The notes: generated by a model from the letters alone, not told the origin. Counted from the first letter of the stretch, positions 7,980 to 16,705 are shown. The stretch is DNA of 64,000 nt from Sva-07 sp963715285 (GCA_963715285.1 CAVQRU010000002.1:248001-312000), one strand, 5' to 3'. Numbers and translations: made by a program.

Positions 7980-9212
7980 TCAAGCAGCTGGCCTGACGGT
8001 CGGTGCCGTCGCGGAGTGGGGTCGACTTCGTCGATGCAGCGTCCCGTCGGGGAGGGTGATCGTGAGTTTGCGCGTCACCGGGTCGAGGGCGAGTTGCCAT
8101 CCACCCTCGTGAACGAGGTGATGGTGGCGGCTGCAGCTGGGGATCAGCTTGTCGAGATCGGTTGGGCCCTGGTGGGCGCCCCAGTGTTCGAGGTGATGGA
8201 TCTCGCATCGCTCGAACGGCACATCACAGTCTCCGATTCCGCAGGTGCGGTACATGGCGCGCAGGGCACGTCGTTGATCAGCGGTGGCGAGACGGCGGCT
8301 CCGGCCCACGTCGAGGGCGACGCCGTCGCCGTTGAGGACCACGGGGAGGATGTGGGCGTCGCAGGCCAGGCGCCGCATGGTGGCGACCGGAACGATGGTG
8401 CCGTCGTCGAGTTCGCACACCGAGTTCTCCCGCAGCCCGCTGGTGAGCGTCGCGAGGTCGACGAGGGCGAGCAACTCCACAGTGCCGGGCCGGTGTGACC
8501 TGTTGGCGCTGGTGGCCAGATCGACGAGGGCCTGGGCGGCCATGCGGGGACGGTTGACGTCGGTAGCGGGGGAGTCCGATGTCCGTTTGGCGATTGCCGC
8601 CGTCTCGGCATCGATGGCGCGAAAGAGTCGCGCGCCGGTCTCGGGGTCGAACTCGGCGCGGAGCCAGTACATCCCGCTCTCGTCGTTGATGCCCTTGGAC
8701 AACGACATGGCCATCCGCTGGCGGGCAGCGCGTTCGAGGCCCCGGTCAGCGGCGAGCTGATCGGCGATGCGGTCGACGAACCGCCGGAACTGCTGTGGCG
8801 TCGATGCGCTCGCTGCCTGTGCCAACTCAGCGTCGAGGGAGAGCAGGGCGTCTCGGTCCTGCTCGTCGAGCCGAGAGGCAACGTTGCACAGCGCGTCGGC
8901 GTGTTCGGTTCCGATCCGACCCTTGCCGAGTTGCTGGGAGACCTCGGGGAGGTCGCCGAGCGTCTCTGCTCGGCGTGAGATCTGTTCGGCCCGTCGCTTC
9001 GAGCACGTGCCACCGTGACCCAGGAGTTCACCGGCTGGCACACCGGAACCTGCCGCGGCGAGCGTGTTCGCCCGTCGGGCGAGGGCATGTTCGACCGTGG
9101 CGACGAACCCCTTCAGGCGGTCGAGGTCTCGGACTGCCGCGGCAACGGCACCGGCGTCGAGCGTCGACACATCTGCTTGCTCGAACTGTTCGACGATCTT
9201 CGCCACCGACAT
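7980..9212 (-). CDS. DUF222 / HNH endonuclease domain protein
   Basis: The 410-residue protein has an N-terminal helical DUF222 region (about 20-280) and a C-terminal HNH nuclease domain with CGIGDCDVPFERCEIHHL and SCSRHHHLVHEGGW, matching the metal-binding Cys and His residues of HNH proteins. This is the actinobacterial 13E12-like family, which is abundant, variable in copy number and often close to mobile DNA. The ATG at 9212 follows GGAGG closely. It is adjacent to tRNA-Pro. Its substrate DNA and whether it promotes its own spread are unknown. Confidence 0.85.
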   Translation of the reverse strand: MSVAKIVEQFEQADVSTLDAGAVAAAVRDLDRLKGFVATVEHALARRANTLAAAGSGVPAGELLGHGGTCSKRRAEQISRRAETLGDLPEVSQQLGKGRIGTEHADALCNVASRLDEQDRDALLSLDAELAQAASASTPQQFRRFVDRIADQLAADRGLERAARQRMAMSLSKGINDESGMYWLRAEFDPETGARLFRAIDAETAAIAKRTSDSPATDVNRPRMAAQALVDLATSANRSHRPGTVELLALVDLATLTSGLRENSVCELDDGTIVPVATMRRLACDAHILPVVLNGDGVALDVGRSRRLATADQRRALRAMYRTCGIGDCDVPFERCEIHHLEHWGAHQGPTDLDKLIPSCSRHHHLVHEGGWQLALDPVTRKLTITLPDGTLHRRSRPHSATAPTVRPAA

Positions 9213-9303
9213 GCCTCCATCCTGACAAGGGGGTCTCACAGAGTTGGGAGATCGAGCGGGGAAGCGTCGAGAATCTGGATAGAGTTCGCGCTCCACATGC
9301 ACA

Positions 9304-9378
9304 CGGGCTGTGGCGCAGCTTGGTTAGCGCGCTTGTCTGGGGGACAAGAGGTCGGGAGTTCGAATCTCCCCAGCCCGA
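9304..9378 (+). tRNA. tRNA-Pro (anticodon GGG)
   Basis: The acceptor stem pairs CGGGCTG (9304-9310) with CAGCCCG (9371-9377). The anticodon stem-loop is CTTGT-CTGGGGG-ACAAG with anticodon GGG, and the T-arm is GGGAG-TTCGAAT-CTCCC. CCA is not encoded. The accessory stretch that follows is compatible with tRNA-associated insertion, but no second copy of the 3' end was found. Confidence 0.93.
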
Positions 9379-9386
9379 CGGATCTA

Positions 9387-9416
9387 CCAGGGGTCTCTCG
9401 GAAACGAGGACCCTGG
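9387..9416 (+). terminator. hairpin after tRNA-Pro
   Basis: CCAGGG (9387-9392) pairs with CCCTGG (9411-9416), and inside it CTCG-GAAA-CGAG forms a GNRA tetraloop hairpin. It begins 9 nt after the tRNA and is followed by a moderately T-rich stretch. Confidence 0.45.
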
Positions 9417-9707
9417 TCCTGTCCGTCCGGTTAGTTGTCCGGCAATAACGTCGCCAATCTGCTGCATGGACGCGGACACCAACGCCTGTCACAGCTGCCA
9501 CGAATGCAGCCATTCGTGGGTGCAGGGCAGGCCAACCGATTGTTGCCGAACGTTTGGCAGTCTGGGGCTAGACCGCCCGGTCGGGACTGTCTACCCCCTG
9601 CGACGACGAGCCGAACCCCATCTCTCTCGGGGGTACGGGTCCGACCCTTCGCCCCTTCGAGCCGCCGACGTGGTCGCTTCAGAGGCTGCAGCCGACGGGC
9701 ATGGCGG
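9417..9707. other. intergenic, no supported feature
   Basis: I see no gene with convincing amino-acid composition here. The stretch lies between the tRNA-Pro hairpin and the 3' end of a hypothetical minus-strand gene. Confidence 0.5.
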
Positions 9708-10076
9708 TCACCACCCCCAGTTGAGCCAACCAGCGATCGCCGCGCAGACGCCCACGACCACCATGATCGCCACGTTGTCGAACTCGTCCCCGTACCACCA
9801 CTCCCGAAGTTCTCGAGACAGCCACCATCGGCGACGCTCCGACTCGTTCAACAGCGAGTTGCGCTGATGAGCGAGCGACCACAGCCGCCTGGCGTCACCC
9901 ACGTCGTCGGACAGAAATCCGTCGATCATGGTGATCAACGCTCGGATCTGAGCGTCGGTCATCTCCTCGATGGTCGTCGGCGCCAGCCTGGGTGGCTCGT
10001 ACCTGCGTCGCCGCTGTGGGATCAGGTCCGGCTCCCCGGACAACCTGCGATCAGCCACCGTCAGTTGGGCCTTCAT
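9708..10076 (-). CDS. hypothetical protein with C-terminal membrane segment
   Basis: The 122-residue product is unrecognised. It has a basic N-terminus, an amphipathic middle (IEEMTDAQIRALITMIDGF) and a C-terminal hydrophobic helix (VAIMVVVGVCAAIAGWLNWGW), so it looks like a tail-anchored protein. Composition is protein-like but the gene stands alone in accessory DNA, so it may be a decaying cargo gene. Confidence 0.45.
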   Translation of the reverse strand: MKAQLTVADRRLSGEPDLIPQRRRRYEPPRLAPTTIEEMTDAQIRALITMIDGFLSDDVGDARRLWSLAHQRNSLLNESERRRWWLSRELREWWYGDEFDNVAIMVVVGVCAAIAGWLNWGW

Positions 10077-10815
10077 GCTCCGTCAGGCTAGATCGCCGTC
10101 TACGCGTGGTTGGGGGATCCCTGGCGGTTTCCGACCGCGACGAACGTCGAGTGGTCGGGGTCGAGTCAGTGGTGTCTCGCCCGCCCAGCCCGGAAGCTGC
10201 GGCTCGGCGCGGACATCACTCGGGTGGGTCCGTAACCACGAGCGGTGTCGATAACCGTCGGGCGGCCCTCGTAGGGACCTCCGTCACGACGAGCCGTCGT
10301 GGCGCAGGTCCGGGGCGGGGGTATAGGCCACCCCACCCCCTTGCCTTCGAGCGAGAGATGTTGAACCTGTCCGGAATTCTGTGAGTGATTGGGAATTGTT
10401 GCGTGTGTTCGTTTAGAGACCCTCGCCGATCGTCCCCTACTGGATGATCGGATTCACGTATCGCGCAAAGTCGCGGCCGACCACTGTGAACGGAATCCGG
10501 CGATCTCTGTGGGGGTATAGAAGTGCTGTGAGTACCGCGAACTGTACGTTGATTCGAGAACTGAGCTCGGGAATTTCGCTTCTTCCTCGAATTGTTTGTA
10601 TGCCCCTGATCCGGCGATATGGGACATCAATGCGATGGCGTCGGTCGCTCATGTTGTTGCGCTGTACGCCCTTCGCGCCGGCGTCTCCGTGTTGGCCGGG
10701 TGGATCCTGAGGCGATCGAGACCGGACCGCTGAGCACTGACGATCGGCCCTTGTCCGACGGACTCGGCGGGTGAACAGTCGAAATTGACCGAGGTATGAA
10801 AGGACAGGTTTCGTC
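10077..10815. other. 740-bp low-GC intergenic region, only marginal ORFs
   Basis: This stretch is less GC-rich than its surroundings and no frame is convincing. The best short candidate on the plus strand ends at 10733; from an internal ATG at 10635 it encodes a 32-residue hydrophobic peptide (LYALRAGVSVLAGWILRR). The local composition suggests recently acquired or decaying DNA. Confidence 0.4.
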
Positions 10816-11380
10816 ATGCGAGTGAGAACAGCTCTCTTTCCGATCGCACTCCTGTCGCTCGCCCTGTCGTCGCTGACGGTCGCGGCATGCGGAGGCGACT
10901 CGGAGCTGGAAGACGTTAAGGCTGAACGCGACGCGCTCGGCCGCTGAACTCGCCGCTGTCGAGTCCCGCTATGAGATGTCGCAAGCGAATCAGGAAATGA
11001 TCGCCGAGATCATTGCTGAACCTGAAGCGTTCGGCGACCGCAGTGAGGCCCTGGACAAGATGACGGCCTTGGCGACGCCAGAAGCGGTCATGGATGACAC
11101 CGCGTTCGGGCCGGTTCCGATTCGCTCCGCCTGGGACAACACCATCTTTGGCACCGATTCGACGATCAAGACCTGGGTAACCTGGCTCGCCGATGACGGA
11201 TCGAGTGGAGGTTCGTTGTGGACGTGGTCCGGTACTGCCAGAAACGGTGAGCCATTCGAGCTGATCGGCATCAATCTCGACGACTATGACGAGAACGGGC
11301 TCCTGACGTACTCCCTCGTCGATTGGCCCTACCCAGCCGAGGCGGTCAAGGCCGCGGTTGCGACCGGCGGTCCAGACTGA
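10816..11380 (+). pseudogene. frameshifted lipoprotein with NTF2-like domain
   Basis: The ATG at 10816 opens a lipoprotein signal peptide (LSSLTVAACGG, lipobox VAAC) and a coiled-coil start (ELEDVKAERDALG) but stops at about 10947. In the next frame the coiled coil continues at once (AAELAAVESRYEMSQANQEM) into a SnoaL/NTF2-like domain (SAWDNTIFGTDSTIKTWVTW) ending at 11380. A single indel near 10935-10945 therefore splits what reads as one gene of about 188 codons. The downstream part could be translated separately from an ATG at 10976. Real decay and a sequencing error are equally possible. Confidence 0.65.
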
Positions 11381-11440
11381 GGACTCCGATCGTCACCTAT
11401 GTGCCGATCAGGGACGCCCCTGAAGGCGTCTGACACCGCA

Positions 11441-11707
11441 CTAGGCCGACAGCCGGGACCAATGCACGCGCACCCGTCCGGCAATACGTCCGTCGCGTTG
11501 AGCGATGACTGACACTGTGGCGGTTCCCTGTTCGTCGAACTTGTCGATCAGCCAACCGAACTCGCCGAGCACGAGGTCGCGTTGAATCTCGTTGGCGTAG
11601 TCGGGGTCGGCGGCGATCATCGCTTCGCCAATGAGTTGCGGCAGCCGGTCGTAGTCGAGTTCCACGCCGGGTGGCAGCGGATCGGTACGGATGTCGGCGT
11701 CGCTCAC
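11441..11707 (-). CDS. hypothetical protein (88 aa)
   Basis: The product is an acidic, soluble 88-residue protein with a helical middle (LPQLIGEAMIAADPDYANEI) and predicted strands (TATVSVIAQRDGRIAGRVRV). I do not recognise it. Composition is consistent with a real protein. It stands alone between the frameshifted lipoprotein and the next NTF2-like gene. Confidence 0.45.
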   Translation of the reverse strand: MSDADIRTDPLPPGVELDYDRLPQLIGEAMIAADPDYANEIQRDLVLGEFGWLIDKFDEQGTATVSVIAQRDGRIAGRVRVHWSRLSA

Positions 11708-11939
11708 CGCGCTGATGACGGCCGGGATACGTCGCGACCTGGTGCACTTGGATGACCCGAATACTGGAAGTCATCACGAGGACAGCGCGGTTCAGTCCAG
11801 ACGGGCCTTCTGCTCGGCTCGCTCCTCGACGGTCCCGAGCACCTGAACACGTCAGGGGAACGAGCCTCCGCTTCTCAGCCTTGCCGCCCCGTCACGCACC
11901 AATGCAGAGCCAGGGACCGATCTGCGGGGGTGCGCGCCG

Positions 11940-11945
11940 TACCAT
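11940..11945 (+). promoter_or_regulatory. -10 box of a probable leaderless promoter (NTF2-like gene)
   Basis: TACCAT ends 7 nt before the ATG at 11953, supporting that start over in-frame ATGs further upstream. Confidence 0.4.
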
Positions 11946-11952
11946 CGCAGTC

Positions 11953-12339
11953 ATGGTCGATGCCATCGAAGCGAAGGACGCGGCGACGTTAGTGGCTCAG
12001 GAGTACGTGGATGCGTTCAATGAGCGAGACATGGAGCGCAGTCGTGCGGTGTTGAACTATCCGAGCGTGCGACTGGCCAGCGGGCAGCTGCGCCTGTGGG
12101 AGCGGCCGGGGGACTATTCGATTCCGTGGGATCTGCTGGTCGAACGGGAGGGCTGGCATCACTCGACGCTCGACTCCGTTGATGTGATCCAGGCGGGCGC
12201 CGACAAGGTCCATGTCGCTGCAAGTTTCTCCCGATACGACGCGTTCGGAGCGAAGTATGTGACCCATGAGGCGTTGTGGGTGATCACGCTGATCGACGGG
12301 CACTGGGGGATCCAGTGCCGGTCGAGCTACGCCCCATAG
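11953..12339 (+). CDS. NTF2/SnoaL-like protein
   Basis: The 128-residue protein has a helix with the family-typical phrase VAQEYVDAFNERDMERSRAV, then strands such as VHVAASFSRYDAFGAKYVTH and ALWVITLIDGHWGIQCRSS. This is an NTF2-like fold of unknown ligand or reaction. The start at 11953 is favoured by the -10 box 7 nt upstream; an upstream in-frame extension is basic and not family-like. A short hairpin (CCCCAT / ATGGGG, 12332-12347) covers the stop codon. Confidence 0.75.
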   Translation: MVDAIEAKDAATLVAQEYVDAFNERDMERSRAVLNYPSVRLASGQLRLWERPGDYSIPWDLLVEREGWHHSTLDSVDVIQAGADKVHVAASFSRYDAFGAKYVTHEALWVITLIDGHWGIQCRSSYAP

Positions 12340-12540
12340 CCATGGGGGGCGAGCCCAGCGACGACGAGTTGACGTCGACGGGCGCCGGGTTACCGGAGTG
12401 ATACCCCCGGGGGGAATAAGGAGTCGCCGTCGTGCGTCGGTGGCGGCTCCACCGAAAAGACCGGGGGTGTGTGGTTGTCACGGTGTGACATCATCGGCCC
12501 CTTCTGGTTGCGTTTCGGTTGCGGGTGGTCTGGTCCATGA

Positions 12541-12651
12541 CGTCCGCTTGGCCTGCGGTGCACCAAAGAAGCCATCCGCACGTTGAAGCGCCAACTCTCT
12601 TTCGTCGTCTACCGAACCATGGTTGCCGACGCTCACCGACTCGAGCAGTGA
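12541..12651 (+). pseudogene. remnant of an IS110-family transposase C-terminus
   Basis: One frame reads CTKEAIRTLKRQLSFVVYRT followed by MVADAHRLEQ and a stop at 12649-12651. The pattern TKEAIRxLKRxLSxVVYR is the C-terminal end of IS110/IS116/IS902-type transposases (DEDD-type plus a second catalytic domain). An in-frame stop lies immediately upstream and the rest of the transposase is absent. The DNA to about 12850 may be the former right flank of the element. The call rests on this one motif. Confidence 0.55.
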
Positions 12652-12926
12652 TCGGCAGGCCCGGGAGGACAATCAGGCACGACACGAAATCCAGCGTGAC
12701 CGGCTCAACATCCTGAATGGCCGGCTCTTCGGATAGGTCACTCCCGGACCCAACAACCAACCCTACGACGCCACCTCCGGCTCCGCCAGAGGCACCACCT
12801 TGCGCGCCTGGAACCACGTCGAAGTCACCCCTTGACACAAAGAGGCCGCATTGTGGCGCGTGGGCCTGCATCGTGAACGCAACTGCGCGGGCATCATCAG
12901 GTGGGCTGGTCGCGAGGGTCGCGCCC
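12652..12926. other. intergenic, possible IS flank
   Basis: No supported gene is seen. Short frames with a protein-like ending (LNILNGRLFG, stop near 12736) suggest degraded coding DNA next to the transposase remnant. Confidence 0.35.
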
Positions 12927-12955
12927 TTGCCGCCGTGTGGTCGGCTACGTACGAT
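12927..12955 (+). promoter_or_regulatory. promoter of the CHRD gene
   Basis: TTGCCG (12927-12932) and TACGAT (12950-12955) are separated by 17 bp and lie 20 bp before the ATG at 12976, with GAGGGGG between as a ribosome binding site. Confidence 0.5.
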
Positions 12956-12975
12956 TCCGTGGTGAGGGGGTTCTG

Positions 12976-13410
12976 ATGAACAAGTTGCTGAGCGCTGCTG
13001 CAGCAGCGGCGGTCGTCGTGGCGTTGGGTGTGGCGACACCGGCTGGCGCCGGGGGGCGGCCGTTGTCGGCTCGTCTGTCGTCGGCCAACGAGGTGCCACC
13101 TGCTGGGTCGGGCGCAACCGGGACCGTTCGAATGACCCTCAACCAGGGCCAGGGTGAGGTGTGCGTGGAGATCACCAGTCGTGGTCTGACCGGCCCAGTT
13201 GTTGCGGGGCACATACACGCAGGGTCGGCTGGAGTCAACGGCCCCGTGGTGGTGAATCTCGGTGTGAACAGCGCCGGCTTCAACAGTTGCATCGACGGGG
13301 TCGACCGCAATCTCATCAAGGCGATCCGCAAGCAGCCCGGGAACTACTACGTCAACATCCACACGTCGACAGTCCCCTCCGGCGAAATTCGGGGCCAGCT
13401 CTCGAAGTGA
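12976..13410 (+). CDS. secreted CHRD-domain protein
   Basis: The 144-residue protein has a Sec signal peptide (residues 1-25, alanine-rich core ending in TPAGAGG) and then a single CHRD domain, recognised by LSSANEVPPAGSGATGTVRM, VAGHIHAGSAGVNGPVVVNL and NYYVNIHTSTVPSGEIRGQL. CHRD domains occur in animal chordin and in many bacterial exported proteins; the bacterial role is not established. It has its own promoter and seems monocistronic. Confidence 0.9.
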   Translation: MNKLLSAAAAAAVVVALGVATPAGAGGRPLSARLSSANEVPPAGSGATGTVRMTLNQGQGEVCVEITSRGLTGPVVAGHIHAGSAGVNGPVVVNLGVNSAGFNSCIDGVDRNLIKAIRKQPGNYYVNIHTSTVPSGEIRGQLSK

Positions 13411-13491
13411 TGCTGCCTCTTGGCGCGTTCGCGCCACGGGGCCTGTGGGCACGCCGGATCGGCGGTCAGCGTTCGGGAACGACCCCGACGA

Positions 13492-13724
13492 TCAGCGCAC
13501 GCTGCCTGCGGTGACCTCTTCGTCCAGCTGGGCCAAGGACCCGCCGTCACCTCGAACGAGTGCTCGCCGCCGCCGCACAGGCCGAGGGCGTCGTCGTCGA
13601 GTAGTGACAAAGCGTCGGCGTGAGAGAACAGTACGGGCGGGTCGTTCTGCTCGACCACCAGGCGCACCAGCTCGTCGGCGATCTCGTTGAGGTGCCACCC
13701 GCTCACCTGCACTTTGGGTTTCAT
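13492..13724 (-). pseudogene. fragment, possibly the N-terminus of a primase/helicase-like protein
   Basis: The start at 13724 reads MKPKVQVSGWHLNEIADELV and then NDPPVLFSHADALSLL, reminiscent of the N-terminal segment of phage/plasmid primase-helicase-like proteins (RxIxxxALxALxxxNDPPxLF). After GGGEHSFEVTAG the natural continuation (SLAQLDEEVTAGSVR, stop at 13492) is in another frame. I treat it as a short degraded fragment; the family link is from memory of the motif only and is weak. Confidence 0.35.
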
Positions 13725-13747
13725 GACCTCGTCGTCGATGCGCTTGT

Positions 13748-14743
13748 TCAGTTCTCGAGGAACGCCCTGATGGCAGATATGGTCTCCTTTGGTTGTTCCG
13801 CAGTGACGAGGTGTCCGGCGTCGGCGATGACCACGGTCTCGATGGACACGTTCGCGAGGAGTTGCCGATTGCGTGCGGGCCAGTCGGGCCCGAAAACATC
13901 GTGCTCGCCAGCAATCAACAGCACCGGAGACTCGAACGCTCCCAGATGCTTGGCCAGTTCTTCCACCGCGTCATCGGCGACGAAGGCCTCGTAGGTAGCG
14001 CGCGACGTGTCGGCCGTGCAGGACGTGAGCGTTGTCGGACTTCTCATCTTTGGGTCGGCGAGGTAGGCAGGCAGGACTGCAGTGAAGGCGTCCAGGCACG
14101 ATCCCTGATTGATCGAAGGGATGACGTCATCAATGTCGCCGACCCGTTGGAGCACGGCGACTCGATCCTGGAACCGGCGTTGTCCGGCCAAGTACTCGGC
14201 CCGATCGAGCGGCACTGCTCCCACGAGCACAAGTGCACTCACCCGTTGCGGATGAGTCGCCGCGTAGGCGGCCGCGATCGCTCCACCCCATGACTGGCCG
14301 ATGAGCTGCACGCTCTCGGCACCGAGCGCCCTTTGGATCGCTTCGAGATCGGCGACTTGGACCTCGAGGCTGTAGTCGAGGTCGTCGGGGCTGGTGGAGC
14401 GTCCTGCCCCACGCTGGTCGTAGCTCACAACTCGACGACCCGGTCCAGCAAGTCTCTCGAATGTGCTCATGGCTTCGAGACTCAGTCCCGGGCCACCGTG
14501 AATCGATATCAGTGTCTCTGTGGCGTCGGCGGGACCGACCGTCCTCGTCTGGAGTACGACACCGTCATCGGTCATGACCTGTGCTTCCTGTACCGAGCCC
14601 GCTTTCGCGGTGTCGGCGGTCGGTACGGTCGTCGTTCCACCTGAGGAGCAACCCGCGAGCAGCCCCCAAGCGAGCGCGGCAACGATGGTCAGGCACGCGA
14701 GAGGCCGTGAGATGGGCCCGCATCGCGCCGTCGGTACCGTCAC
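13748..14743 (-). CDS. alpha/beta-hydrolase lipoprotein, proline-iminopeptidase-like
   Basis: The 331-residue protein starts with a lipoprotein signal peptide (lipobox LLAGC) and then an alpha/beta-hydrolase domain. ISIHGGPGLS is the HGGPG oxyanion motif of peptidase family S33, GQSWGG holds the nucleophile serine, AGEHDVFGP the acid and DAGHLV the histidine. S33 enzymes remove N-terminal residues such as proline from peptides. The GTG at 14743 is chosen because TACCGT (reverse complement of 14751-14756) lies 7 nt upstream and the signal peptide begins at once; the longer frame adds about 68 residues of low-quality sequence. Confidence 0.85.
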   Translation of the reverse strand: MTVPTARCGPISRPLACLTIVAALAWGLLAGCSSGGTTTVPTADTAKAGSVQEAQVMTDDGVVLQTRTVGPADATETLISIHGGPGLSLEAMSTFERLAGPGRRVVSYDQRGAGRSTSPDDLDYSLEVQVADLEAIQRALGAESVQLIGQSWGGAIAAAYAATHPQRVSALVLVGAVPLDRAEYLAGQRRFQDRVAVLQRVGDIDDVIPSINQGSCLDAFTAVLPAYLADPKMRSPTTLTSCTADTSRATYEAFVADDAVEELAKHLGAFESPVLLIAGEHDVFGPDWPARNRQLLANVSIETVVIADAGHLVTAEQPKETISAIRAFLEN

Positions 14744-15026
14744 CAGGGTGACGGTACCGGACCCTGGCAAGCACGACAGTCGCTCGGCCCGGCGCCGAGT
14801 CCAGGAGGTGTGGAGAGTGCTGCTCGATTGCGCCGGCTGGGAGCCGGTCGCCGTGATCGCCGCTTCCTGATCTCGACTCTCAAAGAAGGAAAAGAACGGC
14901 CGCTCGGACTGGGCGGCGGGTGCGGGCGAGATGTCAGGTTGTGTCAAGCGTCGTCGAGTCCCATCTCCGGGTCCGCACGGCCACGGCCCATCGGTTCCGC
15001 TGCGAGAGGCGGGACCCGAACGGTCG

Positions 15027-15032
15027 TACGCT
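15027..15032 (+). promoter_or_regulatory. -10 box of a probable leaderless promoter (thioesterase)
   Basis: TACGCT ends 7 nt before the GTG at 15040 and supports that start against in-frame upstream alternatives. Confidence 0.4.
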
Positions 15033-15039
15033 CCTTCGG

Positions 15040-15492
15040 GTGGACCCCATCACCGACGGCTCTCTGCTGCTCGCGCGGATGCGTGCGCTGTTCCCGCCGG
15101 AAATCCAGCTTCCCGGTGTCGACTGCGAGATCGTCGAGGTGGACCGCGAAAAGGGGACGACGACCCTTCGGTTCAACGTGGACGTTGCGAGGGCCAACCA
15201 GTTCGGGTCAGTTCAGGGTGGCGTCGTGGCGACCATGCTCGACGGCTGCATCGGCATTGCTGGGGCGGTGCGCTCAGGAGGAGTTCTCGCAATGCCACTG
15301 GTGGACTTGAACGTCAGCTTCGTCCGGCCTGTCCCGGCGGGGCAGGTCGTCGGCAAAGGACGCGTGACGCGCCTTGGCAGGAAGGTCGGGTTCATCGAAG
15401 GCACACTCTTCAGTCTCGACGGCCAGCTGCTCGCACGAGCCTCGGGCACAGCAATCCCGACACCCTTTCCTGACAACACCACGACGCCCTGA
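15040..15492 (+). CDS. PaaI-type hotdog-fold thioesterase
   Basis: The 150-residue protein carries the hotdog segment FGSVQGGVVATMLDGCIGIA followed by VDLNVSFVRPVPAGQVVGKG, the pattern of PaaI/YbgC-related acyl-CoA thioesterases (the conserved HGG is QGG here and the Asp of MLDG is present). Such enzymes hydrolyse acyl- or aryl-CoA esters as homotetramers. The GTG start is chosen from the -10 box 7 nt upstream. No pathway neighbours are evident. Confidence 0.8.
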   Translation: MDPITDGSLLLARMRALFPPEIQLPGVDCEIVEVDREKGTTTLRFNVDVARANQFGSVQGGVVATMLDGCIGIAGAVRSGGVLAMPLVDLNVSFVRPVPAGQVVGKGRVTRLGRKVGFIEGTLFSLDGQLLARASGTAIPTPFPDNTTTP

Positions 15493-15817
15493 CCACTCTT
15501 CACAGGCCGGCGATGCCACCAGTGATTGTGCGGTGCTCGATGATGGCCGCAGCCGGTCAACTTCTGTCGGGTTTGAACGGTGATTGTGCGTGATGAAGTG
15601 TCCGGGTTCGTCAGGTTCCGGCTAGCACAAAGAACACGACGAGCGCCTCTGACCTGATCCCGTTGTCGATGAGAACTCCCTGGTCTTCCTCCAGACGTGA
15701 CCCAAGGGTTCTCCAGACTTGAGCCTCTGTCGTGCGCCGCTGGCCAGACGGACGATCGAGTTGGGATCGGCATCACGCGCCAACCAGGGTCGTGCTGCGA
15801 TCCACCGGAGGTGTGTC
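15493..15817. other. intergenic, no gene
   Basis: Two copies of GTGATTGTGCG occur (about 15521 and 15580), but I see no coding region. An in-frame extension of the following lipoprotein covers the end of this stretch but does not look coding. Confidence 0.4.
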
Positions 15818-16540
15818 ATGAGGAACACCAACTCTCTTCGTGTCCTCGGCGTGCTCGCACTTGCCGCCGCATCGATGCTCGCAGCGTGTGGTGACGACCA
15901 GGACACCCCGCCCACCGCGGAGCAACTGGCCGCGCAGTTGGTGACCGTCGAGTCCTTCGACGGCGAGTGGACGGTCAATGCCGGCCCGGACGACGGCACT
16001 GACATGACGTCAGGTGTCATCCCGGAAGACCAGCGTGACATGTTGCCCACTGTCGAACTGTGTGACGCCGCCAGCCCAGAGGCACAAGAGGCGGTGGAGT
16101 CCCTGACCTGGATGGCCTTCCGGCAGCTCGACCTCGAAGAAGACGACCCCATCGACCCTCCGAACGACCGCACCGGTCACATGGTGTTCGTGCAGCAGTT
16201 CCTGACCTCGGGCGACGAGGACGAACTCGCCACCACGTTCGAACTCCTGCGCTCGGGCTCCGAGGCATGCGTCGGTCCCATTGCGGCGGCCGAGGAAGGT
16301 CCCGGACAGGCCGAGGCGATGCCGGTCCCCTCGGTGGGTGACGCCCGCTTCGGCGTGCTGACGACCATCGAGGAGGCTGGAGGTTCGGCCGAGTGGCGCC
16401 TGCACAACGTGTTCGTCCTCGACCACGACGTGTTCATGTCGTTCCTGGTGGTCGACATCCGGGCCGGTGACGGCGTCGAGCCGTACTACTCGACCGACGA
16501 CATCGACGAGATGATCACGATCGCGGCCGACTCGATGTGA
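15818..16540 (+). CDS. lipoprotein, unknown function
   Basis: The 240-residue protein has a lipoprotein signal peptide (MRNTNSLRVLGVLALAAAS then MLAAC, lipobox LAAC) and an acidic exported domain with two further cysteines. It resembles the small exported lipoproteins common in actinobacteria; a related layout is seen in the lipoprotein at 59423. GGAGG lies 7 nt upstream of the ATG. No function can be assigned. Confidence 0.75.
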   Translation: MRNTNSLRVLGVLALAAASMLAACGDDQDTPPTAEQLAAQLVTVESFDGEWTVNAGPDDGTDMTSGVIPEDQRDMLPTVELCDAASPEAQEAVESLTWMAFRQLDLEEDDPIDPPNDRTGHMVFVQQFLTSGDEDELATTFELLRSGSEACVGPIAAAEEGPGQAEAMPVPSVGDARFGVLTTIEEAGGSAEWRLHNVFVLDHDVFMSFLVVDIRAGDGVEPYYSTDDIDEMITIAADSM

Positions 16541-16637
16541 GCGCTCCTCTCCGCTGCCGCCCATGGCGGACCCTCACCTCGTGCCGGGCACCGAGACCGC
16601 GATGAGGGCGACCTCGGTGGGTCCGTAAGAGCCGAGG

Positions 16638-16660
16638 AGGGCCGTTCGGCCCTTGTTTGA
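16638..16660 (+). terminator. intrinsic terminator after the lipoprotein gene
   Basis: AGGGCC (16638-16643) and GGCCCT (16648-16653) pair around a GTTC loop and are followed by TGTTTGA. Confidence 0.5.
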
Positions 16661-16705
16661 CGCTGGGGTGGGGCAGAAGCTTCAAGGAGCACCAAGGAGC
16701 GTCTG

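Noticed and set aside
9371..9378. A second copy of the tRNA-Pro 3' end as an att site.
   Set aside because: The only similar text (CAGCCCG near 10186) is too short to be meaningful.
10437..10817. A 126-codon minus-strand frame in the low-GC gap.
   Set aside because: Arg/Ser-rich, no start signal and no family.
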